A stretch of DNA of 64,000 bases from Pedobacter sp. Bi126. GTDB lineage: Bacteria; Bacteroidota; Bacteroidia; Sphingobacteriales; Sphingobacteriaceae. Below are positions 27,771 to 36,477 of this stretch, one piece after another. The stretch covers positions 62,001-126,000 of the forward strand of contig NZ_CAKKMS010000008.1 of assembly GCF_918698245.1 (NCBI RefSeq). The letters run 5' to 3'. The first letter of the stretch is position 1; every line of letters begins with the position of its first letter. Position numbers and translations under genes: made by a program. The notes under the pieces were generated by a model. The model was not told where the DNA came from. It searched no databases and saw nothing but the letters and a program-made list of their open reading frames with translations.

Positions 27771-29177
27771 ATGAAGAAACTTTTACTTGCGTTACTGGCA
27801 TTAGCCAGCTTCGGGGTTGCAAATGCACAACAATATGCACTTTTTGGCACCAAAACAATGTTTGATGCCTTCGAAAACCCATCTCAAAAATCTTTCACCC
27901 TGGATTCATCGCGAAGATTTTCTTCCAATTTTTTCCTGCCCTATTTTGGAACAAATGCCATTAACAAAGGAAGCTCTAAATTTGCGATAAGAAAATTAAC
28001 ACAGGAAGGTGTTTTTGATACAAGAAGTTTACCGATTGGTACCGGAGAAGTGAACCATTTTTTCGAAAACAGCAATATTTATGTAGCTGCATTCAGACTT
28101 TTCAAATCTTATAAGTATCAAAAGGAGATGGGTTTTTCGTGGCAGATCAGGTCTGATGCACATATAGATTACACAAATGAAAGTCTTGCTATTTTCGATT
28201 CTTTTGAAAGATTTAACAAAGGACAGCAATATACCGGAATATTCGATTCTAAAGGGTATGAACAAAGTTACCATCAGTTTAGCTTTACCTACAGGGAAAA
28301 CTGGGACAAGAGGCTTGCTTTTGGGCTAAAGGCGAGTTTATTGAGCGGAATTTTATACAACAAACTCGATATAGCTGATTCTTATTTATTTATTGATCCA
28401 GCTGCTTCTGCATTATTGATCGGACTGAATGGTAACTACTCGAGCAATTTTTCTGATTTTGACGAGGTAAACAAGAAAAACTTCTTTCCCAATTTTAAAA
28501 ATCCTGGCGTATCATTAAGTTTTGGAACGAATTATACCACTAAAAAAGGCTTGTTTTTAATGGCCAATATTAAAGATTTAGGTTTTATCTGGTGGCGGAG
28601 CAACACACAGCGCACTACGATAAATCAATCTAAAATAATTGAAAATCTAGAGGATCAATCTAATACCAACCAGGAAATAAAGGACATTTTTCTGCTTTCT
28701 GAACAGAGCAAAAAGTTTTTAGCACCTACCAATGCCAAACTGGATATTTATCTATCTAAACGCTATGGATTTTACAAACCAGGGTTGGCCGTTTCGAAAA
28801 ATCTGTTTTACAAAGGTGGAGATATTGCTTTTGTAAATACTTTTATTGCTAATGATTTTTCGGGAAGTATTACCCCATTGTATAACTTAAACGGTGTTTT
28901 TATGGTTGGACTGCAGGCAAAATACCAAACTCCGAATTTCGAATTATTTATAGGCACCGACAATTTAATGGCTACCAGTTTCCAAACCATGGGCATGATT
29001 AAAAATGATGCTACGGTAGGCAGCGGTCCAAATGGCGCTTCTTTTTATATGGGTGTGGGCATCAAATTCGGTAACGTGGTTAACCATCCGCAGTTTGCCG
29101 ACGTAATACCTGGCATAAATGATAATGAAGGCGGAAGTTTTTTTAAAAGTTTGTTTTCGATCTTTAAAAGAAGATAA
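27771..29177 (+). CDS. Outer-membrane beta-barrel protein (DUF5723-like)
   Basis: A 468-residue protein with a signal peptide (1-19, VANAQQ) and a Gly/aromatic-rich alternating pattern through the body, typical of an outer-membrane beta-barrel. It resembles the DUF5723 family of Bacteroidota. It probably shares an mRNA with the preceding anchored protein. The C-terminus is SLFSIFKRR rather than an aromatic end, which is unusual for a barrel. Confidence 0.75.
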   Translation: MKKLLLALLALASFGVANAQQYALFGTKTMFDAFENPSQKSFTLDSSRRFSSNFFLPYFGTNAINKGSSKFAIRKLTQEGVFDTRSLPIGTGEVNHFFENSNIYVAAFRLFKSYKYQKEMGFSWQIRSDAHIDYTNESLAIFDSFERFNKGQQYTGIFDSKGYEQSYHQFSFTYRENWDKRLAFGLKASLLSGILYNKLDIADSYLFIDPAASALLIGLNGNYSSNFSDFDEVNKKNFFPNFKNPGVSLSFGTNYTTKKGLFLMANIKDLGFIWWRSNTQRTTINQSKIIENLEDQSNTNQEIKDIFLLSEQSKKFLAPTNAKLDIYLSKRYGFYKPGLAVSKNLFYKGGDIAFVNTFIANDFSGSITPLYNLNGVFMVGLQAKYQTPNFELFIGTDNLMATSFQTMGMIKNDATVGSGPNGASFYMGVGIKFGNVVNHPQFADVIPGINDNEGGSFFKSLFSIFKRR

Positions 29178-29182
29178 CCGAC

Positions 29183-29878
29183 TTAGCCCTGTGCTTGTTG
29201 TTTTTTAGATTGCGTAACGACAAAATCTTTCAGGTAAAAAGGTTCGAAATAGGCTACATCTTCAAATTTACCGTTGCTGAAAGCTTTGTTAGCTAACCGC
29301 GACATGTATGTTGCAGCATTGAAATTAGCCTCATCAAACTTTGCATTTTGGTGTGTTAAAACTTCAGCGCACTTGGCTGCTCCATCGCCTAAAAAAGTAA
29401 CAGTTTGCGGTGAAAGATAATCAGTGAAACTTGTTTCATCAATAATTTTTGCTTCAGTTGGCGTGATTACGTTTAGAGAACGGTCGAAAATTGAGGTATA
29501 CACTTCCATTCTGCGGGCATCGATCATTGGACAGATTAAACCAAAATAATCAGGATTTTCCATTAAGAAACCTGCAGCCATCATCTCTAGCGTTTCAATA
29601 GCGATTAATGGCTTATCTAGCGCATAACAGAGTCCTTTTGCCGTAGAAACACCAATTCGAAGCCCTGTGTAAGACCCTGGGCCTTTACTTACCGCAACAG
29701 CATCCAATTCCTGATAGCTTACGCCTGCCGTTTTAAGCACCTCATCAATAAACAGGGTTAAATTAGCAGCATGCAGGTTTTGTCCTTTTTCTTCTTTAAA
29801 TGAAATCGTTTCGCCGTTGATAGATAGCGCTACAGAACAAATTGCAGTAGCCGTTTCTATTTGAAGTATTTTAGCCAT
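29183..29878 (-). CDS. tsaB: tRNA threonylcarbamoyladenosine protein TsaB
   Basis: A 231-residue protein of the t6A tRNA modification complex, supporting TsaD. The ASKHA-type motifs GPGSYTGLRIG and the N-terminal MAKILQIETAT identify it. The same frame stays open a further 127 codons upstream to 30259, but that part comes from the dispersed repeat, so the start is ATG 29878. It converges with the barrel gene. Confidence 0.92.
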   Translation of the reverse strand: MAKILQIETATAICSVALSINGETISFKEEKGQNLHAANLTLFIDEVLKTAGVSYQELDAVAVSKGPGSYTGLRIGVSTAKGLCYALDKPLIAIETLEMMAAGFLMENPDYFGLICPMIDARRMEVYTSIFDRSLNVITPTEAKIIDETSFTDYLSPQTVTFLGDGAAKCAEVLTHQNAKFDEANFNAATYMSRLANKAFSNGKFEDVAYFEPFYLKDFVVTQSKKQQAQG

Positions 29879-29991
29879 TGCGCAAAGATAAGTAAAAATG
29901 AAAGAGAAGATAAGTTTAGAGTTGAGAGTTTGGCGTTTGGAGTCAATTAACCGATTTAAACAATTAACTGGGGCAATTATCCATCGTGGTG

Positions 29992-30323
29992 TGTCATCCT
30001 GAGGGTTAATTAATTGTTTAAAATCAACATGAGTGACGTACAATTGATGTCTTTTGCCATACGTCACGATCTTGCCTCGGCTCACCGCCGCCGAAGGGCT
30101 CTTTCTTTTTGGCATCAAAAAGAAACAAAAAATGCCGGCTGAAAATTTTTCTTTCGAAGCTAGTGGGTTGGCTTGAGGAGTGCGGCCCGAAAAATTTGTT
30201 AGGCCGGGTTTAAGTAGAACGGGGATACGGTGCTGCGGTCTAGTTGGGCGGAAATACAAAATCAGTTAAAAGATTGATTAATAAAGTCTTGTAAAATAAC
30301 GTCAATGGTAGCGTAGTCGAAGG
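29992..30323 (+). repeat. Composite repeat, copy 1
   Basis: Left arm 29992-30037 (TGTCATCCTGAGGGTTAATT...) and right arm 30301-30323 (GTCAATGGTAGCGTAGTCGA...) enclose the ~187-base element (30070-30256). The same two arms, in the same order, enclose a different palindrome at 31533-31803. The left arms match at about 40 of 46 positions, and the right arms are identical over 23 bases. The gene-free stretch 29879-30459 holds this and simple-word sequence only. Confidence 0.75.
30070..30256 (+). repeat. Dispersed ~187-base element, copy 2
   Basis: It matches 11616-11802 (same strand), including the kept hairpin TTCTTTTTG / CAAAAAGAA and the blocks GGCTGAAAATTTTTC and AAATTTGTTAGGCCGG. It lies inside the composite repeat 29992-30323. 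The open frame that crosses it upstream of tsaB is accidental. Confidence 0.8.
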
Positions 30324-30459
30324 ATCTTTACTCGAATTTCGACTCAATTTAACCAACTTACAATCTAAAAGATTCTTCAGCTCGCTCATATCCCCTGCCT
30401 CGAAACGACGAATGTAGTATGAACTAATGACTAATGAACAACTGAACTAATAAACCCAT

Positions 30460-30690
30460 CTAAGGAACAGGATCGTGACCATGTTTGCCCCATGGATGAC
30501 AACGACCAATGCGCTTCAGTGCCATCCAGCCACCTTTAAATGGGCCGTGCTTTTTAATGGCTTCTATCCCATACTGCGAGCAAGTTGGCGTAAACCTGCA
30601 ATTTGCACCCAGCATTGGCGAAATGGCATATTGATACACCTTGATTAAACCTAAAAAAAACCATCCGAAAATTTTATTGATGAATTTCAT
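30460..30690 (-). CDS. yidD: Membrane protein insertion efficiency factor YidD
   Basis: A 76-residue YidD protein, which aids the YidC insertase. The hallmark motif [11 protein letters not shown] (Cys pair) and the C-terminal [14 protein letters not shown] are clear, with an amphipathic N-terminal helix. It overlaps rnpA by 17 bases, the arrangement seen in most bacteria. The whole unit is rpmH-rnpA-yidD. Confidence 0.93.
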   Translation of the reverse strand: MKFINKIFGWFFLGLIKVYQYAISPMLGANCRFTPTCSQYGIEAIKKHGPFKGGWMALKRIGRCHPWGKHGHDPVP

Positions 30691-31072
30691 TTGGCTGGAT
30701 TAAATTTTGAAAACGTTTAAAAGTAGCAATCAGTTTTTTCTCGATAAAGGCAAAATCATATTTTTCTTTACCCACAAACTGAATAGAAATCAAAAGCAAT
30801 CCCCTATCATTAGGTAAAGGCAAATATAATTTATCTTGTTTATTTAGGCGATAAGCTTCGCGTATGCGGCGCTTGAGCAGATTGCGATCTACTGCCCGTT
30901 TATATCTTTTTTTAGGAACGTTGATTACCACCTGCGCTTGCACATCAGCCGGTTGATCGACAAAAAGATAAGAAATCCGGAAGGGGTATAATAAAAAAGA
31001 AGAACCGTTTTTAAACAACAGGTCTAAATGTTTCCTGCTGCATAACCGTTCTTCTTTCCTGAATGTGTACAT
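30674..31072 (-). CDS. rnpA: Ribonuclease P protein component
   Basis: A 132-residue basic protein that forms RNase P with its RNA to mature tRNA 5' ends. The family motif [18 protein letters not shown] is present. It lies between rpmH and yidD, overlapping yidD by 17 bases. Its start ATG 31072 is 67 bases after the rpmH stop. Confidence 0.95.
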   Translation of the reverse strand: MYTFRKEERLCSRKHLDLLFKNGSSFLLYPFRISYLFVDQPADVQAQVVINVPKKRYKRAVDRNLLKRRIREAYRLNKQDKLYLPLPNDRGLLLISIQFVGKEKYDFAFIEKKLIATFKRFQNLIQPNEIHQ

Positions 31073-31139
31073 ATATTTTTGATTGATAACTGCAGATTTT
31101 GATCTGCCGATCCCGAATTAACGGAAAAGCAATCAAAAA

Positions 31140-31298
31140 TTATGCTTTATGCTTGCGTTCGTCAGAAACCGTTAATCTTTTTCTTCCTTTAGCACGACGT
31201 GATGCTAATACTCGTCTGCCGTTAGCTGTTGCCATTCTTTCGCGGAAGCCGTGTTTGTTTCTTCTCTTTCTTTGCGAAGGTTGGTATGTTCTTTTCAT
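31140..31298 (-). CDS. rpmH: 50S ribosomal protein L34
   Basis: A 52-codon gene: [20 protein letters not shown] at the N-terminus, then [20 protein letters not shown], the invariant L34 core, and a short tail SDERKHKA. It is the first gene of rpmH-rnpA-yidD. An exact -7 element with a -33 TTG lies just upstream (31333-31363). Confidence 0.97.
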   Translation of the reverse strand: MKRTYQPSQRKRRNKHGFRERMATANGRRVLASRRAKGRKRLTVSDERKHKA

Positions 31299-31332
31299 GA
31301 CTGTATATTATCTATTGTAAAATTAAGAGGTG

Positions 31333-31363
31333 CAAATATAAAGCGATTTCTCTACAAATGCAA
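31333..31363 (-). promoter_or_regulatory. Promoter of rpmH-rnpA-yidD
   Basis: On the minus strand, TATATTTG (31340 to 31333) fits TAnnTTTG exactly and a TTG (31363-31361) is 20 bases upstream. This is the best-formed promoter in the window and would give a leader of about 30 bases. Confidence 0.7.
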
Positions 31364-31532
31364 GAGTGATTAATTATTATTTTTTCTATTTAAGTGCAAA
31401 TGTAATAATTCTTTTGAAAAAGATGCCCAGTGGGTACTTAAAATATGTGCTTGTATGTTTTATTATTTCACCAAACCTCCTACAGAACGAAATATAAATA
31501 TTTTTTTTCCACCCATGATCTATCCGATGCAA

Positions 31533-31803
31533 TGTCATCCTGAGGGTTAATTTATTTTATAAAATCAATATTAATGACAGGAGAATTTAAGAGATTAAAT
31601 CCCCTCCAAGTATCGTCATTGCGAGAAGGCTTTTTCAGCCGACGAAGCAATCTTACAACGATCGCTACTAGCGTGCGCATTAAGATTATTCATTTTTGCA
31701 GTTGCTTTTAAAGGCATTCATGAGCTCACTCTGTTCGGTTATCTTCGTGCCTCGCAATGACGACCTTTCTAGGGAGGTCTGTCAATGGTAGCGTAGTCGA
31801 AGG
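31533..31803 (+). repeat. Composite repeat, copy 2
   Basis: It has the same outer arms as copy 1 (left 31533-31578, right 31781-31803), but the inside is a different nested palindrome: TCGTCATTGCGAG (31613-31625) exactly complementary to 31751-31763. Between them are AGCAATCT and a second, weaker pairing. It lies beyond the rpmH promoter in the gene-free stretch 31299-31974; copy 1 lies beyond yidD. Confidence 0.75.
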
Positions 31804-31974
31804 GCAAAAAGATTGTAACGGAAAGCAGGGCCAACAATAATTTTAGCACTCAATTGCTTTCCAAAAAAGATCTTCATTTTCCCTATCAGTTGCCATCTCA
31901 TCAACCAACAAAAAACTCAGTAATATCATTTCGGTCGGTGAGACACCAACCGATAGATTCATTCGAAGGGTAAA

Positions 31975-32709
31975 TTACAAGCCCAACGCGGCTTTCAATT
32001 TCACGTAGCCGGTTTTGCTTACAGGCAGCCATATATCAGACTTTAATAACACAACATAACTATCTTTCTCTTTTAGCTCTATTTTGGTCACCTGGGCCAG
32101 GTTAATGATGTATGACCTATGGATACGGATAAACTGGCTCACATCGAGCGTTTGTTCGAAATAAGCCATCGTTTTATTCTTATAGAAAGCACCGTCAACA
32201 GTACTTAATTTCACATAATCATCATCAGCCTCTAAATAGTTGATATCGGCAACAGGAATAATTTTAATTACACCATCTTTTTTAACCACTACCCTATTGT
32301 TTTGTGCCGGACTTAAAGCCGCTGCATCCAAAACAGCCTCCGTATTTTCGGTTTGATTTAATTTGTTCGGCAGTTTTTTAATGGCCGCATCAAAGCGCGA
32401 TTTATCGATGGGTTTAAGCAAATAATCTACTGCATTAACCTCAAAAGCTTTAATGGCATATTCATCAAAAGCTGTAGTAAAAATTACTGCAGGTTTATCT
32501 TCAACGAGCTCGAGCATTTCGAAACCGCTTATTTTAGGCATTTGGATATCCAGAAAAATTAAATCAGGCTTATGCAGGGTAATGGCTTTTAAACCTTCGA
32601 ACCCATCACCACATTCGGCTACAATCTCTATTTCTGCATGATCTGAAAGGTAATATTTTACAATATCTCTTGCTAAAGGCTCATCGTCAATTAGTATTGT
32701 TCTGATCAT
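31975..32709 (-). CDS. LytTR-family response regulator
   Basis: A 244-residue regulator with a receiver domain (phospho-Asp D54, Lys K99) and a LytTR DNA-binding domain (about residues 135-240). It partners the LytS-type kinase that precedes it, with which it overlaps by 23 bases. It is the last gene of an operon with the LiaF-like and DUF4288 genes, which suggests envelope stress control. Confidence 0.93.
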   Translation of the reverse strand: MIRTILIDDEPLARDIVKYYLSDHAEIEIVAECGDGFEGLKAITLHKPDLIFLDIQMPKISGFEMLELVEDKPAVIFTTAFDEYAIKAFEVNAVDYLLKPIDKSRFDAAIKKLPNKLNQTENTEAVLDAAALSPAQNNRVVVKKDGVIKIIPVADINYLEADDDYVKLSTVDGAFYKNKTMAYFEQTLDVSQFIRIHRSYIINLAQVTKIELKEKDSYVVLLKSDIWLPVSKTGYVKLKAALGL

Positions 32710-33748
32710 TTTTTTGTGGAATTTTTAGGGTGGTAATATATAAATTATTTGCCTCAATATCGGTTTGCAACAGATGGGTATTCGCAAATAACAGATATAA
32801 CCTGCGTTTAATGGCACTTAAACCAAATCCTGTTCCTCCGGCAGCCTTCATTTCTGGATCAAAAGGATTTTGTACCCGGATCTGCAAAATATTATACTCA
32901 ACGGTAACATCTATCTTGATGGTAATGCCTGCGGAAGTGTTATAAAGTCCGAATTTAATAGCATTCTCTACAATGGGCTGCAATAGTGTACCTGGCAAAC
33001 AAAGGTTTAAAGTATCTTCAGCCACATTAACTTCGATATTTAACCTGTGGCTAAACCTCACCTTCTCAATATCAAGATACAATTGGATGTACTCCATTTC
33101 CTCTTCTACCGAAACCCACAATTCGTCATCACGTTTTAGGGTTCCACGAAGAAAAGAAGCTAATTTCATTATCATTACGCCTGCCTCTTTCGGATTAACC
33201 ATGGTAAGTGCAAATACCGAGTTTAAGCTATTGAAAAGAAAATGCGGCTGTAATTGGTGTCTTAACTTATTTAACTCGGCCTCTTTGGCTAAACTTTTAG
33301 CTGCCGATAGTCTTTCGTGTGTTTCTGATTGCTCTTCTAATCTATACCATAAAATATTAGCCAAAGCACACCAGGCTAAACACATAAAAGAAATTAAACC
33401 CCTAAAGGCAAAAGAGAAATTGTAAAAATCTTTATATTCCTTATAATCAGAAAAAATATAGAGCACCACATATTTTGAAGCGAAAATAATCACAAAAGTA
33501 AGCGCAAGCGTGATGATCAGTACGTACAGTATCCGCTCATTTTTTGGCTGGTAATACCCAAGCATGTTACTGATGCCAATGCAGGCCAAAGCCAATAAAA
33601 AATTATTGGTTAAGCTATCGGTTATTGATATCCACCAGGAAAAATTAACTACATAATGCAATCCTGCACCACACAAAACAGTCCACACTATTGCTATGGT
33701 AAGCGATATTTTCTGTATTTGCGGAACGGATAAAGGTCTAGTTGTCAA
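32687..33748 (-). CDS. LytS/YehU-type sensor histidine kinase
   Basis: A 353-residue kinase with four predicted membrane helices in the first 135 residues, a short coiled-coil (140-160) and the His_kinase motif RHQLQPHFLFNSLNSVF with H169 as phospho-acceptor. A C-terminal HATPase domain follows (GTGFGLSAIKRR). It overlaps the regulator gene by 23 bases and the DUF4288 gene by 11. It probably responds to the cell envelope. Confidence 0.92.
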   Translation of the reverse strand: MTTRPLSVPQIQKISLTIAIVWTVLCGAGLHYVVNFSWWISITDSLTNNFLLALACIGISNMLGYYQPKNERILYVLIITLALTFVIIFASKYVVLYIFSDYKEYKDFYNFSFAFRGLISFMCLAWCALANILWYRLEEQSETHERLSAAKSLAKEAELNKLRHQLQPHFLFNSLNSVFALTMVNPKEAGVMIMKLASFLRGTLKRDDELWVSVEEEMEYIQLYLDIEKVRFSHRLNIEVNVAEDTLNLCLPGTLLQPIVENAIKFGLYNTSAGITIKIDVTVEYNILQIRVQNPFDPEMKAAGGTGFGLSAIKRRLYLLFANTHLLQTDIEANNLYITTLKIPQKNDQNNTN

Positions 33749-34085
33749 AATGGTTTTGATTAGTTAATGATTTATTGCGGTGCGCTAGCTTTTCCAGGTA
33801 TTGCGCAACCGATTTTGGCTCAACAATCCTGGAACTTACTTCTACACCATCAGCAAGTTCTTCCACTGCCGATATTCCACCTACACCTAAAAACTTCCAT
33901 ACCACTTTATCACCATTACAATTATTAAAAGATGGGTTAAAATGTACAGCATTTAATTTGGCTTTATCTAAAGCCTGCGCAATCCCCTCTGCCTGGATTA
34001 AACGCGTTTGTTCATTAAACTGGGGCGTATGTTTTCCCTCACCACAAATTACCTGATAGATACAATTTACTGCAAACCATTTCAT
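33738..34085 (-). CDS. DUF4288 family protein
   Basis: A 115-residue soluble protein beginning MKWFAVNCIYQVICG, the DUF4288 pattern, with FNEQTRLI and KFLGVGGISAVEEL after it. No function is known for the family. It overlaps the kinase start by 11 bases and lies 23 bases downstream of the LiaF-like gene. Its operon position suggests it works with the signalling pair. Confidence 0.8.
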   Translation of the reverse strand: MKWFAVNCIYQVICGEGKHTPQFNEQTRLIQAEGIAQALDKAKLNAVHFNPSFNNCNGDKVVWKFLGVGGISAVEELADGVEVSSRIVEPKSVAQYLEKLAHRNKSLTNQNHFDN

Positions 34086-34108
34086 AGGCGATGTTTTATA
34101 ATAAATGT

Positions 34109-34873
34109 TTAGAAACTTTTAATTTCGATCCCTCCAAATAAAGCCGTCCCATCTAAAATCAATGTTTTTTTCATCTCTGCAACCGGCATTACATGCGATC
34201 TTTTATCTTCAACGCTACCAAATAATGCCGTTACGTTCGATTTTATTGCCCAGTTTTGTGGTACAATTAATTTGATTCCTCCAAAAACTGCCGTTACATC
34301 AAGCGACACCGTTTCAGGGAAATCAGCCTGAGTCATTACAATATCTGCTCCTCCAAATACAGCCGTAATATCGCCGCCCTGAAAGTTTTTAGAGTAGACC
34401 GTTTGGTTACTTCCCCCAAAAACGGCCATTACATCAATAAGATCATTATTATTTGTGGTCTTCTGATCGGCAGCTGTATCAAAATCGAAATCGGCTTTAT
34501 GCTTATCTTTAGGTTTTTTCTTAAACACAAAAGCATCCTTTGGTCTGAAGATTAAAAACCCACCTACTATAACCAAACCAATACCTAAAGCGTATTTAGA
34601 TAAATCAAGATCTAACCCAGGTATATTACTTAAGGTATTGTAAGCGCCGATCAAAATCAAAATTAGCCAGGCTATTCCTTTAAAGTTACGACGAACGCCG
34701 ATAAATACACCAAGTGCAATTAAAAAATTAGACCAGCTGAATATCCATCTCGGAATATTTAGTCCCATGTTGTTCAATAGAAATGCAAATCCGATGATGA
34801 CTATGATGAAACCACTCCAAACTCGTCCTGAGTTTTTAATGTGGTTGTTATCGTTTTTATTAAGATTATCCAT
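34109..34873 (-). CDS. LiaF-like membrane protein with repeated AVFGG segments
   Basis: A 254-residue protein. The N-terminal half has four hydrophobic segments (about 20-38, 46-60, 68-85 and 95-110). The C-terminal domain (145-254) contains five evenly spaced repeats of the type DITAVFGGAD (at about residues 150, 171, 195, 216 and 244), the beta-helical motif of LiaF-type C-terminal domains. LiaF in Firmicutes inhibits the LiaSR system. Here it heads the operon with a LytS/LytTR pair. Confidence 0.85.
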   Translation of the reverse strand: MDNLNKNDNNHIKNSGRVWSGFIIVIIGFAFLLNNMGLNIPRWIFSWSNFLIALGVFIGVRRNFKGIAWLILILIGAYNTLSNIPGLDLDLSKYALGIGLVIVGGFLIFRPKDAFVFKKKPKDKHKADFDFDTAADQKTTNNNDLIDVMAVFGGSNQTVYSKNFQGGDITAVFGGADIVMTQADFPETVSLDVTAVFGGIKLIVPQNWAIKSNVTALFGSVEDKRSHVMPVAEMKKTLILDGTALFGGIEIKSF

Positions 34874-35005
34874 GTGTGTTCATATTTAATAATCCAAAAG
34901 TATTGATAAACAATACATCATAATATACACAAGGTGCAAGAACTCGGTAAAAGACGGTAAGTGCCCTTATTTTATCGGTGAAAATTATTTTGTTATTTTG
35001 ATGGT

Positions 35006-35878
35006 ATGAAATTTTCACTATTAATGTTTGTTTTTGCTATTTCTACCAGCTTATATGCACAGGAAATAAGTAACCATTATAAGATTTACGATGTAAAAAA
35101 ACAGAAATCCATTTCAATGAACGATATTGTTACTGATATGGACAAGGCTGATGTTTTATTCTTTGGCGAAGATCATAATGATTCTATAGGTCATTATCTG
35201 GAAGCAGCGCTTTTTAAAAGACTTCATTCAAAATATCCATTAAAAACGGTACTGTCTTTAGAAATGTTCCATACCGATGTACAACCTGAGGTAGACGAAT
35301 ACCTGGCAGGATTAATTTCAGAAAAGAACTTTATCAAAGAAGGCAGGGCCTGGGGCAATTACAAAGATTATAAACCTTTAATGGAGTACGCCAAACAAAA
35401 TAAGCTAAAAGTTATTGCTGCAAATGCCGCTGCGCGTTACAGCAATGCCGTTACCATGGGAGGGCTTAAAGTTTTAGAAAATTTCCCAAAAACATCATTT
35501 AATTTTTTACCACCCTTACCCATTGATACGGCTCAGGGTAGGTATTATGAAAAATTTACAGAAACTCTGGGTGGCCACAGCATGGGCTCGATGAAGATTT
35601 ACCAAACGCAAAATTTATGGGATGCGACCATGGCATGGTCTATAAATAAGTTTCTTAAGGCAAACAGAGGCTTTAAGGTTTTTCAGCTTAATGGCCGTTT
35701 CCATAGCGATGAAAAACTGGGAACATTAGCAAAACTTGCACAATCAAATCCAAAATTAAAAATCCTGAACATTTCGTCATTTTCTGACGAAAGCTTTGCC
35801 AATCCCAATTGGGAAAAATTTAAAAATCTTGGCGATTATATCATTATAACCGATCCAAGTGTAAAAAGAAGTTATTAA
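35006..35878 (+). CDS. ChaN-like haem-regulated protein
   Basis: A 290-residue protein with a signal peptide (1-18, LYAQ) and the ChaN/Cofac_haem_bdg family pattern: LFFGEDHNDSIGHYLE near the start, SLEMFHTDVQPEVDEYL, and LNGRFHSD. Family members bind haem; ChaN is a haem-binding lipoprotein of Campylobacter. No lipobox is seen here, so it should be a soluble periplasmic protein. It is monocistronic. Confidence 0.85.
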   Translation: MKFSLLMFVFAISTSLYAQEISNHYKIYDVKKQKSISMNDIVTDMDKADVLFFGEDHNDSIGHYLEAALFKRLHSKYPLKTVLSLEMFHTDVQPEVDEYLAGLISEKNFIKEGRAWGNYKDYKPLMEYAKQNKLKVIAANAAARYSNAVTMGGLKVLENFPKTSFNFLPPLPIDTAQGRYYEKFTETLGGHSMGSMKIYQTQNLWDATMAWSINKFLKANRGFKVFQLNGRFHSDEKLGTLAKLAQSNPKLKILNISSFSDESFANPNWEKFKNLGDYIIITDPSVKRSY

Positions 35879-35885
35879 AGCAAAA

Positions 35886-35914
35886 AAGCCGCCCCTTTTT
35901 ACATCTGGGACGGC
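35886..35914 (-). terminator. Terminator of mscL
   Basis: On the minus strand, AGCCGTCCC pairs with GGGGCGGCT with one non-canonical position and is followed by a run of six T. On the plus strand the same hairpin can end chaN transcripts. Confidence 0.75.
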
Positions 35915-35922
35915 TATTGATA

Positions 35923-36312
35923 TTATGCTTTTGCTTTTAATAAATCTCTGATTTCGGTTAAAAGCACTTCTTCTTTTGTAGGTACGGGAGGAGCCGAAGG
36001 CGCAGCTTCTTCTTTCTTTTTTAAATTATTGGCACCTTTAATAATAAGGAAAAGAACGAATGCAACAATAATAAAGGTGATTACCTGCGAAAGGAAATTC
36101 CCATATTTTATCGCGGTACCTGCAATGGTAAGTTTGCTTAAGTCTTCCAGTCCTGCTGCTTTTAGTGCCGGCCCCAAAACCGCTGGAGTTATTATATCTT
36201 CAACCAGAGAACTAACAATTTTGCCAAATGCAGCACCAATGATTACACCCACAGCTAAATCGAGTACATTTCCCTTAACTGCAAATTCTTTAAATTCTTT
36301 AATAATGCCCAT
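35923..36312 (-). CDS. mscL: Large-conductance mechanosensitive channel MscL
   Basis: A 129-residue channel that opens under membrane tension to relieve osmotic downshock. The N-terminal helix, TM1 ([26 protein letters not shown]) and TM2 ([22 protein letters not shown]) are clear, followed by an Ala/Pro linker and a C-terminal helical bundle. Monocistronic, with its own terminator. Confidence 0.95.
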   Translation of the reverse strand: MGIIKEFKEFAVKGNVLDLAVGVIIGAAFGKIVSSLVEDIITPAVLGPALKAAGLEDLSKLTIAGTAIKYGNFLSQVITFIIVAFVLFLIIKGANNLKKKEEAAPSAPPVPTKEEVLLTEIRDLLKAKA

Positions 36313-36448
36313 ATTTCATTAAGTTTTAGTTTTTTATTACTAAAGTAGCAAACATTAAACTCAATACAAACGTTTAGCAAATAATTTTAAAACCAAACAT
36401 ATCGATAGCATTTAAGTCAATTCAGCAGAATATCTGAAATCTATTGTT

Positions 36449-36456
36449 TATTTTTG
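36449..36456 (+). promoter_or_regulatory. Putative -7 element of rpoN
   Basis: TATTTTTG fits the -7 consensus and lies 22 bases upstream of the ATG at 36478. It includes the upstream in-frame TTG (36454), so translation cannot begin there. Confidence 0.6.
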
Positions 36457-36477
36457 CCCCATCCTTTTATATTTACT

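Noticed and set aside
29879-30259. 127-codon upstream extension of tsaB
   Set aside because: It runs through the dispersed ~187-base element, and TsaB proteins start at MAKILQIE.
31613-31763. Possible insertion-sequence ends
   Set aside because: The inverted ends enclose only about 120 bases with no transposase frame, so I call it a palindromic repeat.
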